In this document: positions 1 to 8,031 of the stretch, piece after piece
Layout of the letters: each line of letters begins with the position of its first letter
Numbering within the stretch: the first letter of the stretch is position 1
Source: Effusibacillus pohliae DSM 22757
GTDB lineage: Bacteria; Bacillota; Bacilli; Tumebacillales; Effusibacillaceae
Assembly (NCBI RefSeq): GCF_000376225.1
Contig: NZ_AQXL01000106.1
Coordinates: 1 to 39,678 of the forward strand
Direction: 5' to 3'
DNA length: 39,678 nucleotides
Translations under genes and position numbers: made by a program
Notes under the pieces: generated by a model
The model's input: the letters and a program-made list of their open reading frames with translations, nothing else
What the model was told of the DNA's origin: nothing
Database searches by the model: none

Positions 1-144
1 CATGCTCTCCTCCTGCTGCTGCCGAGGTTCACTTACAGCCTTGCGAATGGTTTTGCGGTCGTGGCCGAATCTTCTGGCCAGTTCCGAGATGCTGACGCCC
101 TCCTCATACAACTTCTTGATTTCCATCTTCTCACTCTCCCTCAT
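1..144 (-). CDS. istA: IS21-family transposase IstA, N-terminal 48 residues (runs off the edge)
   Basis: The minus-strand ATG at 144 follows GGAGGTG at good spacing and opens a frame that stays open to the window edge. The 48 visible residues form a helix-turn-helix: an amphipathic helix (MEIKKLYEEGVSISELAR), then a recognition helix containing RRFGHDRKTIRKAV. This is the usual DNA-binding start of IstA transposases, which bind the terminal repeats; the DDE catalytic domain would lie further left. The istB ATPase gene normally follows istA and is also outside the window. Whether the copy is complete cannot be told. Confidence 0.85.
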   Translation of the reverse strand, partial: MRESEKMEIKKLYEEGVSISELARRFGHDRKTIRKAVSEPRQQQEESM

Positions 145-197
145 GACTGGCACCTCCACGGACGTGATGGCAGGTGCCATAATTCGACACAGGGGTG

Positions 198-285
198 GGG
201 AATTCATCCCGATGATTTTGAGGAAATCATGCCGGTGATTTTGGGGAATCGCTATCCGATGCTATTGGGGATTTTACATCCGATG
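198..285 (-). repeat. Subterminal imperfect repeats of the IS21-like element
   Basis: About four imperfect copies, spaced roughly 23-24 bases, each end in a version of CCGATG (plus strand: ...CCCGATG at 214, CCGGTG at 237, CCGATG at 261 and 285) after a GGGGA or GAGGA block. They probably serve as IstA binding sites, as the multiple terminal repeats of IS21 elements do. Confidence 0.7.
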
Positions 286-832
286 TTGACACTCCTACAG
301 CCTCGGCCCAGAAACGGGGATAAGTGATTGAAACACTAGAATCTAGACGGTCATACATATGCCACCACCAGTCGACTTGGACATAATACCGCCCACCATA
401 AGTATACTCACTGTATTTGCAAGCTAGGTATACTCTCGCCGAGTAAGACGTGTCTGTTTTAGATTCCGTGTAATTAGCGCCGGAGGGCCATCCGGAGAAA
501 GACTGTGTTCCTACTGTTTTTCCTGGATCCTTTGGTACATACGCGATTATATCTTCTCTGTATTCTGTTTTAATTTGTCCTGTTACTTTGTTCTTCACTT
601 TTTTGATTGGTTGAACCAAAGATTTTGTGGGAACTTCCTTCCCATCAATTTTAGCGGTCCCATGCATATCCTTGGCTTTCTTCTCAATTTCTACAGGGTC
701 GGTGGTTACAGAATATTGTTCGACTACCTCCTCCTGATTCGTGTCAACATCAGAACTTTTTGCCAAAGTCGAACTGGTGTAGGGAAGTAACAGCAACCCC
801 AGAACCAAAATAAAATGACTAAATTTTCTCAA
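227..832 (-). pseudogene. Secreted protein of unknown function, 3' end replaced by the IS element
   Basis: The start is TTG at 832, seven bases after GGAGGTGG. The product begins with a signal peptide (MRKFSHFILVLGLLLLPYTS, cleavage probably after the TLA that follows). The mature part is polar and lysine-rich (VQPIKKVKNKVTG), then rich in aromatics (YYVQVDWWWHMYDR). Codons upstream of about 291 belong to the original gene. The last 20 or so residues (about DVKSPIASDSDSPKSPA) are read from the IS tip until a TGA at 227-229, so the native C-terminus is lost. I do not recognise the family. The gene is clearly more AT-rich than the housekeeping genes further right, which suggests accessory origin. 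Confidence 0.65.
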
Positions 833-1145
833 TATAATACCACCTCCGCTGTTTTCATTTCATCTCAAACCGCAGAAACATCAAGCTAGAATCGATTATC
901 ATCCCTCTTTGATTGAATAGCCAAACAAGACCAATTTCCGGACTACCTTAGAAATACAATCGCCGTTAATTGAACATATTTAAACCGAATTTCAACTTAT
1001 ACAAGAACAAAACCTCCTTTCCATTCAATAAAGTGGATAACCAACTTGTTCCTCTATTTTATCAAATCGATTTGAAACTCTACTACAAACAAAAATTCAG
1101 GTTGGACCTGAATTTTTGTTCAGGTTGCGCCATCGGCTTTGCTCG
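833..1145. other. AT-rich intergenic region
   Basis: No convincing gene. It holds the upstream region of the secreted-protein gene (ribosome binding site GGAGGTGG just left of 850) and, at the right, a strong hairpin downstream of the response-regulator remnant. Base composition is much more AT-rich than the rest of the window. No promoter is confidently placed. Confidence 0.5.
1090..1118 (-). terminator. Perfect 13-bp hairpin after the response-regulator remnant
   Basis: The arms CAAAAATTCAGGT and ACCTGAATTTTTG pair perfectly around a 3-base loop (TGG). The A/T-rich outer ends make it a plausible bidirectional rho-independent terminator. It lies just beyond the minus-strand stop at 1146. 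Confidence 0.65.
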
Positions 1146-1696
1146 TCAACGTGAATTTTCCGGTTCAAACCACCGAATAAGAAAACCCCGCTTCCCTTTT
1201 CTGTGGGTAAGCAAGATTTTCGGTTCCCTTGGATCTTCCTCCAGCTTTTCTCGTAGTTTGCATACATATTGATACAGATTGTTCTCGGTTACTTCATCCC
1301 CTTTCGCCCACACCGATTGCAACAATTCATTTGCCGTAACCGGTGTGCCGCTGCGTTCCAACAAATAGTACAGCAATTCAAACTCTCGTTCCGTCAATTT
1401 CATCGCTTGGCCATTGCGAACGACCGTGCGACGAACCATGTCAAGATACACGTCTTCGGCCAAACGAACCAGATTGTCTTCAGAGTGACTATGGCCTGCA
1501 GTGACTTCATGCAACGTAGCTTATTTTCCGTTGCTACCGGAAAATCCAGCACAATCGCCAGGAAGTCCTGTTCCAGAAACGTAGCTGCACCTATCTCCTC
1601 GTATGGAATATGTACCACGTCCACGCCCTCCGCTTGCAGGATCCGTCCGATCAACGAAACCTGAATTTCATTGTCCGACATAAACAACACCCGCAC
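1146..1696 (-). pseudogene. OmpR-family response regulator, frameshifted with a shortened receiver domain
   Basis: The first part is read from GTG at 1696 (after GGGGGA): VRVLFMSDNEIQVSLIGRIL..., the beta1-alpha1-beta2 start of a receiver domain, with FLAIVLDFP as the likely beta3/phospho-acceptor strand. Soon afterwards the frame switches near 1514-1530. The second part continues in another frame from about 1514 (TTG) to 1146 and encodes a winged-helix effector domain: MKLTEREFELLYYLLERSG, then TANELLQSVW and NLYQYVCKLREKL. Together they make only about 180 residues where a normal regulator has about 230, so the second half of the receiver is missing as well as the frame. No sensor kinase gene is adjacent. 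A reinitiated DNA-binding-only protein is possible but has only a weak ribosome binding site. Confidence 0.65.
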
Positions 1697-1818
1697 CCGG
1701 CATCCCCCACTTTGATTCGACTTGAAACGATCTCTACCTATTAAGACGACAAAAACGGGCAAATCGATTCGCCGAACAGGCATCAAAACCGACGATTTTT
1801 TAGCACCAAAACAAAAAA

Positions 1819-1955
1819 GGACCTTGTCGCCAAGGTCCCAAAAAGGAGAGGAGAAATATGGGTTTACTTCTATCCTCTCCTGTTCGGGGGTTGTTTATAC
1901 ACCCTTTTCTGGGCTTTTTCATATTCTGCTATGAGCCCAGTACACAGGAGGGAAA
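1819..1955 (+). promoter_or_regulatory. Structured leader of the ABC transporter operon
   Basis: Three inverted repeats precede the operon: GGACCTTG/CAAGGTCC (1819-1826 with 1831-1838), GGAGAGGA/TCCTCTCC (1845-1852 with 1873-1880), and CTGGGCT/AGCCCAG (1909-1915 with 1934-1940). The second would mask a ribosome binding site for a small upstream ORF starting at 1858. The first is followed on the minus strand by a T-run, so it could also terminate leftward transcription. No known riboswitch consensus was recognised. Confidence 0.4.
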
Positions 1956-1983
1956 GCCAAATGACGCCAGCCATCCGGTTTGA
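1858..1983 (+). CDS. Possible 41-residue hydrophobic leader peptide overlapping the ABC ATPase start
   Basis: ATG at 1858 follows a very purine-rich ribosome binding site (AAGGAGAGGAG), and the frame stays open to TGA at 1981-1983, 23 bases into the ATPase gene. The peptide has a hydrophobic stretch (GLFIHPFLGFFIFCY). A hairpin (1845-1880) covers its ribosome binding site and first codons. The overlap would allow translational coupling to the ATPase. Such a short ORF could be chance; the support is the ribosome binding site, hairpin and overlap together. Confidence 0.3.
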   Translation: MGLLLSSPVRGLFIHPFLGFFIFCYEPSTQEGKPNDASHPV

Positions 1984-2728
1984 GCGGGTCAGCAAAAAAT
2001 ACCTGTCTTTATCAGGCGAAACGACAGCGGTCGAACAGTTTGACTGCGCGATCCGGGAAGGCGAGTTTATCGGGATCGTGGGACCGAGCGGCTGCGGGAA
2101 AAGCACGCTGCTGTCGATGCTGGCCGGCCTGTTTGCGCCGACCTCAGGCGAAGTGCGCCTGTTCGGCCAACCGGTGACGGGTCCGTCCCCGATTATCGGC
2201 TATATGTTGCAACAGGATTACCTGCTCCCCTGGCGCACCATCCTTGACAATGTCTGCATCGGGCTGGAGATCCGCGGCCAGAAAAATCAGGAGCAGATCG
2301 ACTACGCGAAGCGTTTGCTGCACGAAATGGGGCTCGCAGGAACCGAGCACAAATACCCGCACCAATTGTCGGGCGGCATGCGGCAGCGGGCGGCGCTGGT
2401 CCGGACGCTGGCGGTCCGGCCGAAAATCCTGCTGCTCGATGAACCGTTCTCCGCGCTCGATTACCAAATCAAGCTGCAGTTGGAGGACTTGATCGCGAAA
2501 ACGCTGCAGAAATACAAGATGACCACCGTTTTGGTGACGCATGACTTGGGCGAAGCGATCGCCATGTGCGACCGCGTGTTGGTGATGGCCAGCCGCCCGG
2601 GCCGCTTGAAAAGCGTAATCGACGTGCCGCAAGGAATCCGCTCCTTGTCGCCGCTGGACGCGCGCGAACATCCGGAATTCCACCAGCTGTTCCGCAAGTT
2701 GTGGGGGGATTTGCAAAATGAAGAATGA
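1961..2728 (+). CDS. ABC transporter ATP-binding protein, nitrate/sulfonate/taurine type (YtlC-like)
   Basis: This is the ATPase subunit of an importer in the SsuB/TauB/ThiZ group. Visible motifs are Walker A GPSGCGKST, Q-loop MLQQDYLLPWRT, signature LSGGMRQR, Walker B ILLLDEPFSALD and the switch histidine in VLVTHD. The length of about 255 residues is normal. An upstream ATG at 1931 is in frame, but the ATG at 1961 is chosen because AGGAGGG precedes it by 8 bases and the family similarity begins there (MTPAIRFERVSKKY). The C-terminus overlaps the permease start by 11 bases, so the two are translationally coupled. The overall pattern resembles Bacillus YtlC; the substrate is unknown (sulfonates, pyrimidine precursors or similar small solutes). 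Confidence 0.9.
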   Translation: MTPAIRFERVSKKYLSLSGETTAVEQFDCAIREGEFIGIVGPSGCGKSTLLSMLAGLFAPTSGEVRLFGQPVTGPSPIIGYMLQQDYLLPWRTILDNVCIGLEIRGQKNQEQIDYAKRLLHEMGLAGTEHKYPHQLSGGMRQRAALVRTLAVRPKILLLDEPFSALDYQIKLQLEDLIAKTLQKYKMTTVLVTHDLGEAIAMCDRVLVMASRPGRLKSVIDVPQGIRSLSPLDAREHPEFHQLFRKLWGDLQNEE

Positions 2729-3515
2729 ACATGCCGAATTTGTCAGACAGCATCGCCTGATGAAAGTAAAAGTCGCAATCACCCAGTGGGGGCTGCTGCT
2801 CGCCTTGCTCGGCTTGTGGGAAGCGGCCGCCCGCCTGAACTGGATCAACCCGTTTATCTTCTCGTACCCTTCGAAGATCTGGCACCTGTTCGTGCAGATG
2901 CTGCGGGACGGCAGCCTGCTGCACCATACGTGGGTGACGCTGTGGGAGACGGGGGTGGGATTTTTAACGGGCACCGTCGCCGGCACGCTGCTCGCGATCG
3001 TCATCTGGTGGTGGCCGTTTCTCAGCCGGGTGCTTGATCCGTACATCGTCGTGTTCAACTCGATGCCGAAAGTGGCGCTCGGCCCGATTTTCATCGTCAC
3101 ATTCGGGCAGGGGTATCTGTCGGTGGTGATGATGGCGCTCGCCATCTCGGTCGTCATCACCACGATCGTGGTCTACACCGCGTTTCAGGAAGTGGACCCC
3201 AACATGATCAAAATGGCCACCACATTCGGCGCTACCAGGCGGCAGATTTTCCAGAAAGTGATTTTTCCGGCGGCCCGCCCAACGATTCTCTCCACATTAA
3301 AGGTGAATGCTGGCCTGTCCTGGGTCGGTGTGATCGTCGGTGAATTTCTCGTGGCAAAATCGGGTCTCGGCTATCTGATGATCTACGGCTTTCAGGTGTT
3401 CAACCTGACGCTCGTGATGATGAGCCTGCTGCTTGTGTCGCTGCTGGCGACGTTTATGTACCAGGCGGTCGCCCTGCTTGAGAAACGGTGGCAGACCTAC
3501 AAGGAGCAGGGCTGA
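2718..3515 (+). CDS. ABC transporter permease, SsuC/YtlD-like
   Basis: This is a membrane subunit of about 265 residues with roughly six hydrophobic segments (for example WGLLLALLGLWEAAA near the N-terminus and a long one around LVMMSLLLVSLLATF near the C-terminus). The cytoplasmic EAA-type loop is seen in ATTFGATRRQIFQKVIFPAA, which docks on the ATPase. The start ATG lies inside the end of the ATPase gene after GGGGGGA. The partner is the upstream ATPase, but no periplasmic-type solute-binding lipoprotein gene is present next to it, unlike the usual three-gene arrangement. A hairpin terminator follows at 3651. Confidence 0.9.
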   Translation: MKNEHAEFVRQHRLMKVKVAITQWGLLLALLGLWEAAARLNWINPFIFSYPSKIWHLFVQMLRDGSLLHHTWVTLWETGVGFLTGTVAGTLLAIVIWWWPFLSRVLDPYIVVFNSMPKVALGPIFIVTFGQGYLSVVMMALAISVVITTIVVYTAFQEVDPNMIKMATTFGATRRQIFQKVIFPAARPTILSTLKVNAGLSWVGVIVGEFLVAKSGLGYLMIYGFQVFNLTLVMMSLLLVSLLATFMYQAVALLEKRWQTYKEQG

Positions 3516-3650
3516 CCGCGCAAACAGGGAAACTCGACTACAAGCGCCCGCTACCCAGCGAAGTGACGCTTTGCTTCGCAGTCTGTTCCGAGTACTTCGC
3601 TTGGGCCCAAATCCATGCGCGTCGCAACGCCGAGTTGATCGTCCATGATC

Positions 3651-3683
3651 AAAAAACCGGGTATTCCTCCATCCGGTTTTTTT
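3651..3683 (+). terminator. Rho-independent terminator of the ABC transporter operon
   Basis: Arms AAAAAACCGG (3651-3660) and CCGGTTTTTT (3673-3682) enclose a 12-base loop and end in a T-run. A TATAAT lies directly after it (3685-3690) and could be the -10 of the next gene, but no good -35 was found. Confidence 0.8.
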
Positions 3684-3726
3684 ATATAATGAAAATATTG
3701 CTTCGATTGCAACGGGGGTATGCGGA

Positions 3727-4644
3727 ATGAAAAAATCTCTGATGGCCGATCTGATCCTCCTGTGCGTGACGTTCGCATGGGGCGCCACATTCGTTCTCGT
3801 CAAGGAAGCGATCGCGACCATGCCTCCGTTTACGTTTCTTGGTGTGCGGTTTGCGATCGCGGCTGTTCTTCTGTACCTGATGCTGTTCCTGTTCAAACGG
3901 AATCAACTGAAAGCAGACAAAGGCGCGGTCAGGGCCGGGTTGGTGCTGGGCTTTTGGCTGTTTGCGGGGTATGCGTTCCAAACGTTTGGACTGAAATACA
4001 CCACCGCGTCGAAAGCCGGTTTTATTACCGGACTGTCAGTGGTGCTGGTGCCGCTTTTCTCCGTCTGGATGCTACGGCTCAAGCCGAAACGGACGACGCT
4101 TGTGGGGATTGCGGCGGCGACCGTCGGTCTCGCCCTGCTTTCCCTCGACAAAGTGGAAGCGGCCAATCTGGGCGATGCTCTCGTCTTTTTGTGCGCCGTA
4201 TCGTTCGCCATGCACATCACCACCATGGGAAAATACGCCCCGCGCTTCAAGGCGCTTCCCCTGGCAACCTATCAAATCGCGGCGGTAGCGATGTTCAATT
4301 TGCTAAGCGGCTGGCTGTTTGAACCGTGGCAGCAGGCATTCACCAAACAGGTGCTGTTCAACCCGACTGTCGACATGGCGCTGATCATCTGCGCCGTGTT
4401 CGCCACCGCGCTGGCGTTTCTCGCGCAAACCCAGTTTCAAAAATTCACCACGCCCAGCCGCACCGCCCTGATCTTTTCGACCGAGCCGGTATTCGCCGCA
4501 GTCACCGCCTATCTGTGGGCGGACGAACGGCTGAGCGGCCAGGCGGTAGTCGGTTGTTTGCTGATCCTAGTGGGTATGGTGATCGCCGAACTGGGCGGCA
4601 GCGACAAAAAGGAGACTCCCGCGGAAGTTCCCGCATCCTGTTAG
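3727..4644 (+). CDS. EamA/DMT-superfamily transporter
   Basis: A 305-residue integral membrane protein of the drug/metabolite transporter superfamily. It shows two EamA repeats with about ten hydrophobic helices. The first starts with the family signature FAWGATFVLVKEAI and includes PPFTFLGVRFAIAAVLLYLML; the second includes PSRTALIFSTEPVFAAVTAYLWADERLS. The start ATG follows CGGGGGTATGCGGA. Members export amino acids, metabolites or drugs; nothing in the sequence fixes the substrate. It is a single-gene unit converging on ysxC. The C-terminal tail after the last helix is short and charged (GGSDKKETPAEVPASC). Confidence 0.88.
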   Translation: MKKSLMADLILLCVTFAWGATFVLVKEAIATMPPFTFLGVRFAIAAVLLYLMLFLFKRNQLKADKGAVRAGLVLGFWLFAGYAFQTFGLKYTTASKAGFITGLSVVLVPLFSVWMLRLKPKRTTLVGIAAATVGLALLSLDKVEAANLGDALVFLCAVSFAMHITTMGKYAPRFKALPLATYQIAAVAMFNLLSGWLFEPWQQAFTKQVLFNPTVDMALIICAVFATALAFLAQTQFQKFTTPSRTALIFSTEPVFAAVTAYLWADERLSGQAVVGCLLILVGMVIAELGGSDKKETPAEVPASC

Positions 4645-4794
4645 GGATGGCCTTACGCGGATGTAACTGGACCAATCACCACTCGGTTGGTATGTGACAA
4701 GCGCCGGCAGCGGTCCGTAAACCAACGGTTCAAAACGGCGTCCACCGATTGCCGCCCACTCTGGCATCGGGGTGGATTTCATCAGGACAAGCAA

Positions 4795-4828
4795 AAAGCT
4801 CCTGCTTCAAACCGGAAACAGGAGCTTT
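4795..4828 (-). terminator. Terminator downstream of ysxC
   Basis: Arms AAAGCTCCTG (4795-4804) and CAGGAGCTTT (4819-4828) flank a 14-base loop. On the minus strand the stem is followed by TTTTT. It probably ends the lonA-ysxC transcript and may also serve the convergent EamA gene. The rest of 4645-4880 shows nothing gene-like. Confidence 0.75.
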
Positions 4829-4880
4829 CTAGTGTCGTTCCAACTATTCATCGTTTGTCGATTCCGCAGGCCCGGCGTGC

Positions 4881-5474
4881 TCATTCACCCGTTTGCAAAT
4901 ACGGTTCCAGCAGACTCCACAGTTCCTCTCTTCCCTGTCCCGTTTCAGCCGAAAAGAGCACCATCGGAACCTCCTTCGGAACGTTCAGCGCCTCGCGGAT
5001 CACCTTTTGGTGCTTCGCCCAGTGGCCGCGGGAAATTTTGTCCGCCTTGGTCGTGACCACGATCCGCGGGATGCCGAAGTGGCCCAGCCAGTCGAACATT
5101 TGCATGTCTTCTTTTGTCGGCGGATGGCGCAGGTCGACCAGTTGCAGCACCGCCTTCAGTTGCTCCCGCTGCGCCAGATACTGTTCGATAAATTTCGCCC
5201 ACTTGTCTTTCACCGATTTCGGAACCTGGGCGAACCCGTATCCCGGCAGGTCGACGAAATAAAATGCCCGGTTGATGTGATAAAAATTCAAAGTCTGCGT
5301 CTTCCCAGGCTTGGCCGATGTGCGCGCAAGGTTTTTTCGGTTGACCATGCGGTTGATCAGCGACGATTTGCCGACGTTGGAACGGCCGGCCAGCGCGATC
5401 TCCGGTTGGGTTCCCTCCGGATACTGCTTGGGACCGACCGCCGAAATGACAAATTCGGATGAATGGATGACCAT
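4881..5474 (-). CDS. ysxC: Ribosome biogenesis GTP-binding protein YsxC/EngB
   Basis: A TrmE-Era-EngA-type GTPase of 197 residues that works in late assembly of the 50S subunit. G motifs are G1 GRSNVGKS (residues 30-37), the G2 region KPGKTQT, G3 DLPGYG (75-80) and G4 TKAD (142-145). The length matches the family. The ATG is three bases after the lonA stop, so it is the last gene of the clpX-lonB-lonA-ysxC type cluster, as in Bacillus subtilis. Its expression may depend on lonA translation running up to its start; because the lonA amber codon is far upstream, reinitiated translation could still reach it. Confidence 0.95.
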   Translation of the reverse strand: MVIHSSEFVISAVGPKQYPEGTQPEIALAGRSNVGKSSLINRMVNRKNLARTSAKPGKTQTLNFYHINRAFYFVDLPGYGFAQVPKSVKDKWAKFIEQYLAQREQLKAVLQLVDLRHPPTKEDMQMFDWLGHFGIPRIVVTTKADKISRGHWAKHQKVIREALNVPKEVPMVLFSAETGQGREELWSLLEPYLQTGE

Positions 5475-5477
5475 GCG

Positions 5478-7793
5478 TCACACCAGCGCCTGTTCGAGCA
5501 CCTCGTCCATATGCTCGACCAATACGATTTTCAGTTCCTTGCGCACGCTTTCCGGGATATCGTCCAGATCCTTCCCGTTTTCCTTGGGCAGCAAGACTTT
5601 TTTGACACCGGCGCGATGGGCGGCCAGGCATTTTTCCTTGACGCCGCCGATCGGCAACACCCGCCCGCGCAGCGTGATCTCTCCGGTCATCGCCACCTCG
5701 CGCGACACCGGTTTACCGGTCAGCGCCGAGACGAGCGCCGTGGCCATCGAGATGCCGGCGGATGGCCCATCCTTCGGAATCGCTCCTTCCGGAACGTGGA
5801 TGTGAATATCATTTTTCTCGGAAAAATCGGCCGGAATCTTGAGCTCCTCCGCCCGCGACCGGATGTAGGTGAACGCCGCCTGAGCGCTTTCCTTCATCAC
5901 GTCGCCAAGTTGCCCCGTCAGCGTCAGTTTGCCTTTGCCGGGTGCCAGCGACACTTCGATCGACAGCGTGTCGCCGCCCGCTTCCGTCCAGGCGAGCCCG
6001 GTGACCACTCCAACCTGATCTTCCTGCTCGGCAAGGCCATAACGGAATTTGGAAGGCCCCAGGTAGATGTGCAGATTGCGAACCGTGATGACCACCCGCT
6101 TTTTCTCGCCTGCCACGATCTGCCGCGCCGCTTTCCGGCACAGCGTGCCGATTTGCCGTTCCAGATTGCGGACACCCGCTTCCCGCGTATACTCGCGGAT
6201 CACTTTCAGGATCGTCTCGTCCGACAAGCCCATTTTTTCTTTGGTCAGACCGTGCGCCTCCAGCTGTTTCGGCAACAGATGGTTCTTTGCGATGTGCAGC
6301 TTTTCGATTTCGGTGTACCCCGGGATGTGGATCACTTCCATCCGGTCCAGCAGTGGCCGCGGAATCGTATGCCAGACGTTGGCGGTGCAGATGAACATCA
6401 CCTTCGAGAGATCGTACGGAATCTCCAGATAATGGTCGCTGAACGTACTGTTTTGTTCCGGATCAAGTACTTCCAGCATGGCGGACGCCGGATCGCCGCG
6501 AAAATCGCTCGACATCTTGTCGATTTCATCGAGCAAAAATACCTGGTTGACAGTACCGGCCGTTTTCATGCCCTGGATGATCCGGCCGGGCAGGGCACCG
6601 ATATAGGTCCGGCGGTGGCCGCGAATCTCCGCTTCATCCCGCACGCCGCCTAGCGAGACGCGAACGAACTTGCGGTTGAGCGAGTTGGCGACCGAGCGCG
6701 CCAGCGACGTTTTGCCGACTCCAGGCGGTCCCACCAGGCAGAGGATCGGTCCGCGCAGCTTCTTGACCAACTTTTGCACGGCGAGATATTCGAGGATTCG
6801 CTCTTTTACTTTTTCCAAGCCGTAATGTTCCTCGTTGAGGATCTGTTCGGCCCGGTTTACGTCAATCTCGTCTGCTGTCTCTTCCGTCCAGGGAAGCGAC
6901 AGGATCCAGTCGATGTACGTCCGGATGACAGAACCTTCCGCCGAGGTCGGGGGTGTTTTTTCCAACCGCTCGATCTCTTTTTCCACACGCTCGGCAACCG
7001 CTTCCGGCAAGTTTCGCTTCGCCAGCTTCTCGCGCAGTTCGTCCGCCTCCGCCTGGCGGCCTTCTTTCTCGCCCAACTCCCGCTGGATCGCCTTCATCTG
7101 TTCGCGCAGATAATATTCCTTCTGTGTTTTCTCCATTTGCTTGCGCACCCGCTGGTGGATTTTTCGTTCCAATTCCAGCACTTCACGCTCGTCCGACAAA
7201 ATGCGCAAGAGCGTCTCCAATCGGGTCTTGACGTCGATCGCTTCCAGGATCGCCTGCTTGTCCTTGATTTTCAGAGTCAGATGGGAAGCGATCGCATCGG
7301 CCAGCCGGCCGGGATCTTCGATGTCCATGACAGCGGCGACCGTTTCCTGGTTTGCTTTTTTCGAGATCTTCACATATTGTTCGAACTGCTGCAGGACAGC
7401 CCGCATCAACGCTTCCACTTCCGGGTCGATGTCCGCATGCTCATCAATCTCGTAGATCTCTACCTGATAATGGTCTTCCGTTTCGGTGTATTCCAACAGT
7501 TTGGCCCGGGACAGCCCTTCCACCAACACGCGGATCGTTCCGTTCGGCAGCTTGAGCATCTACTTGACACGAGCGACTGTTCCCATCTGGAAAATATCGT
7601 TTGGTTTCGGATCGTCGATATTCGTCTCCGTTTGCGAGGCGAGGACGATCAAATTCTCCCCGACCATCGCCTTTTCCAGGGCGCGAACCGATTTTTCGCG
7701 GCCCACGTCAAGATGCAGCACCATCGTCGGATAAACCAGCAGCCCGCGGAGCGGCAGCAACGGCAAGTTTCGTCTGGAAGCAGGACTTGTCAC
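5478..7793 (-). pseudogene. lonA: ATP-dependent protease LonA, interrupted by an in-frame amber codon
   Basis: Read from GTG at 7793 (after GGAGGTG), the frame encodes a full-length LonA of about 772 codons except for a TAG at 7560-7562 (codon 78), inside the N-terminal substrate-binding domain. Bacillus LonA has Gln (CAG) in this context ([17 protein letters not shown]), so one C-to-T change explains it. The next codon is ATG, giving TAGATG, so a 693-residue product lacking the first 78 residues could be made by reinitiation. All other parts look intact: Walker A GPPGVGKT, Walker B FLLDEIDK, catalytic Ser in PKDGPSAG (about residue 678 full-length) and Lys in GGVKEK (about 719). LonA degrades damaged and regulatory proteins in the cytosol. 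A true nonsense mutation, a sequencing error and a reinitiating gene are all possible. Confidence 0.85.
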
Positions 7794-7897
7794 TCGGTTT
7801 CACCTCCACAGGTTCGCATCAACCGATTTGCGCAAATTATGGATTTCATTTTACCCTATCCACCGCAAGAAATGCAATGAACCAATGCACGAAAAAA

Positions 7898-7917
7898 GCA
7901 GGGAGCAACCTCCCTGC
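7898..7917 (-). terminator. Terminator between lonB and lonA
   Basis: Arms GCAGGGAG (7898-7905) and CTCCCTGC (7910-7917) with a 4-base loop; on the minus strand a run of six T follows. It would end lonB transcripts before lonA, implying a separate lonA promoter in 7794-7897. Confidence 0.85.
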
Positions 7918-8031
7918 AAAGCGCCCGTACCATGCCGTATCCGAGCGCCAAAAGGCACGCTGCGCCAGGCGCAACATCCCCGGCGGTCGCACACAGTCCA
8001 GGCGTGTACCGATCAGTGGAAGCCCAAACGG

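Larger units (their letters stand above)
1..291 (-). mobile_element. IS21-family insertion sequence, one end only
   Basis: This is the terminal part of an IS21-like element running off the left edge of the window. Reading the minus strand, the tip begins TGTCAACATCGG near 291, followed by several imperfect copies of a CATCGGAT...CCCC motif and then the start of a transposase gene with a strong GGAGGTG ribosome binding site. Multiple subterminal repeats ahead of istA are typical of the family. The exact outer boundary is inferred from the TGT tip; the other end and any target-site duplication lie outside the window. Confidence 0.8.

Noticed and set aside
1819..1955. Known riboswitch (guanidine, TPP or other) before the ABC importer
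   Set aside because: None of the conserved cores of these classes could be found; only simple hairpins are visible.
3685..3690. TATAAT as the promoter of the EamA gene
   Set aside because: No acceptable -35 lies 16-18 bases upstream, and the position is right after a terminator; noted but not called.
5463..6653. Long plus-strand ORF antisense to lonA
   Set aside because: It is a reading shadow of lonA in a GC-rich gene, with no ribosome binding site and a His/Arg/Phe-rich product typical of antisense frames.
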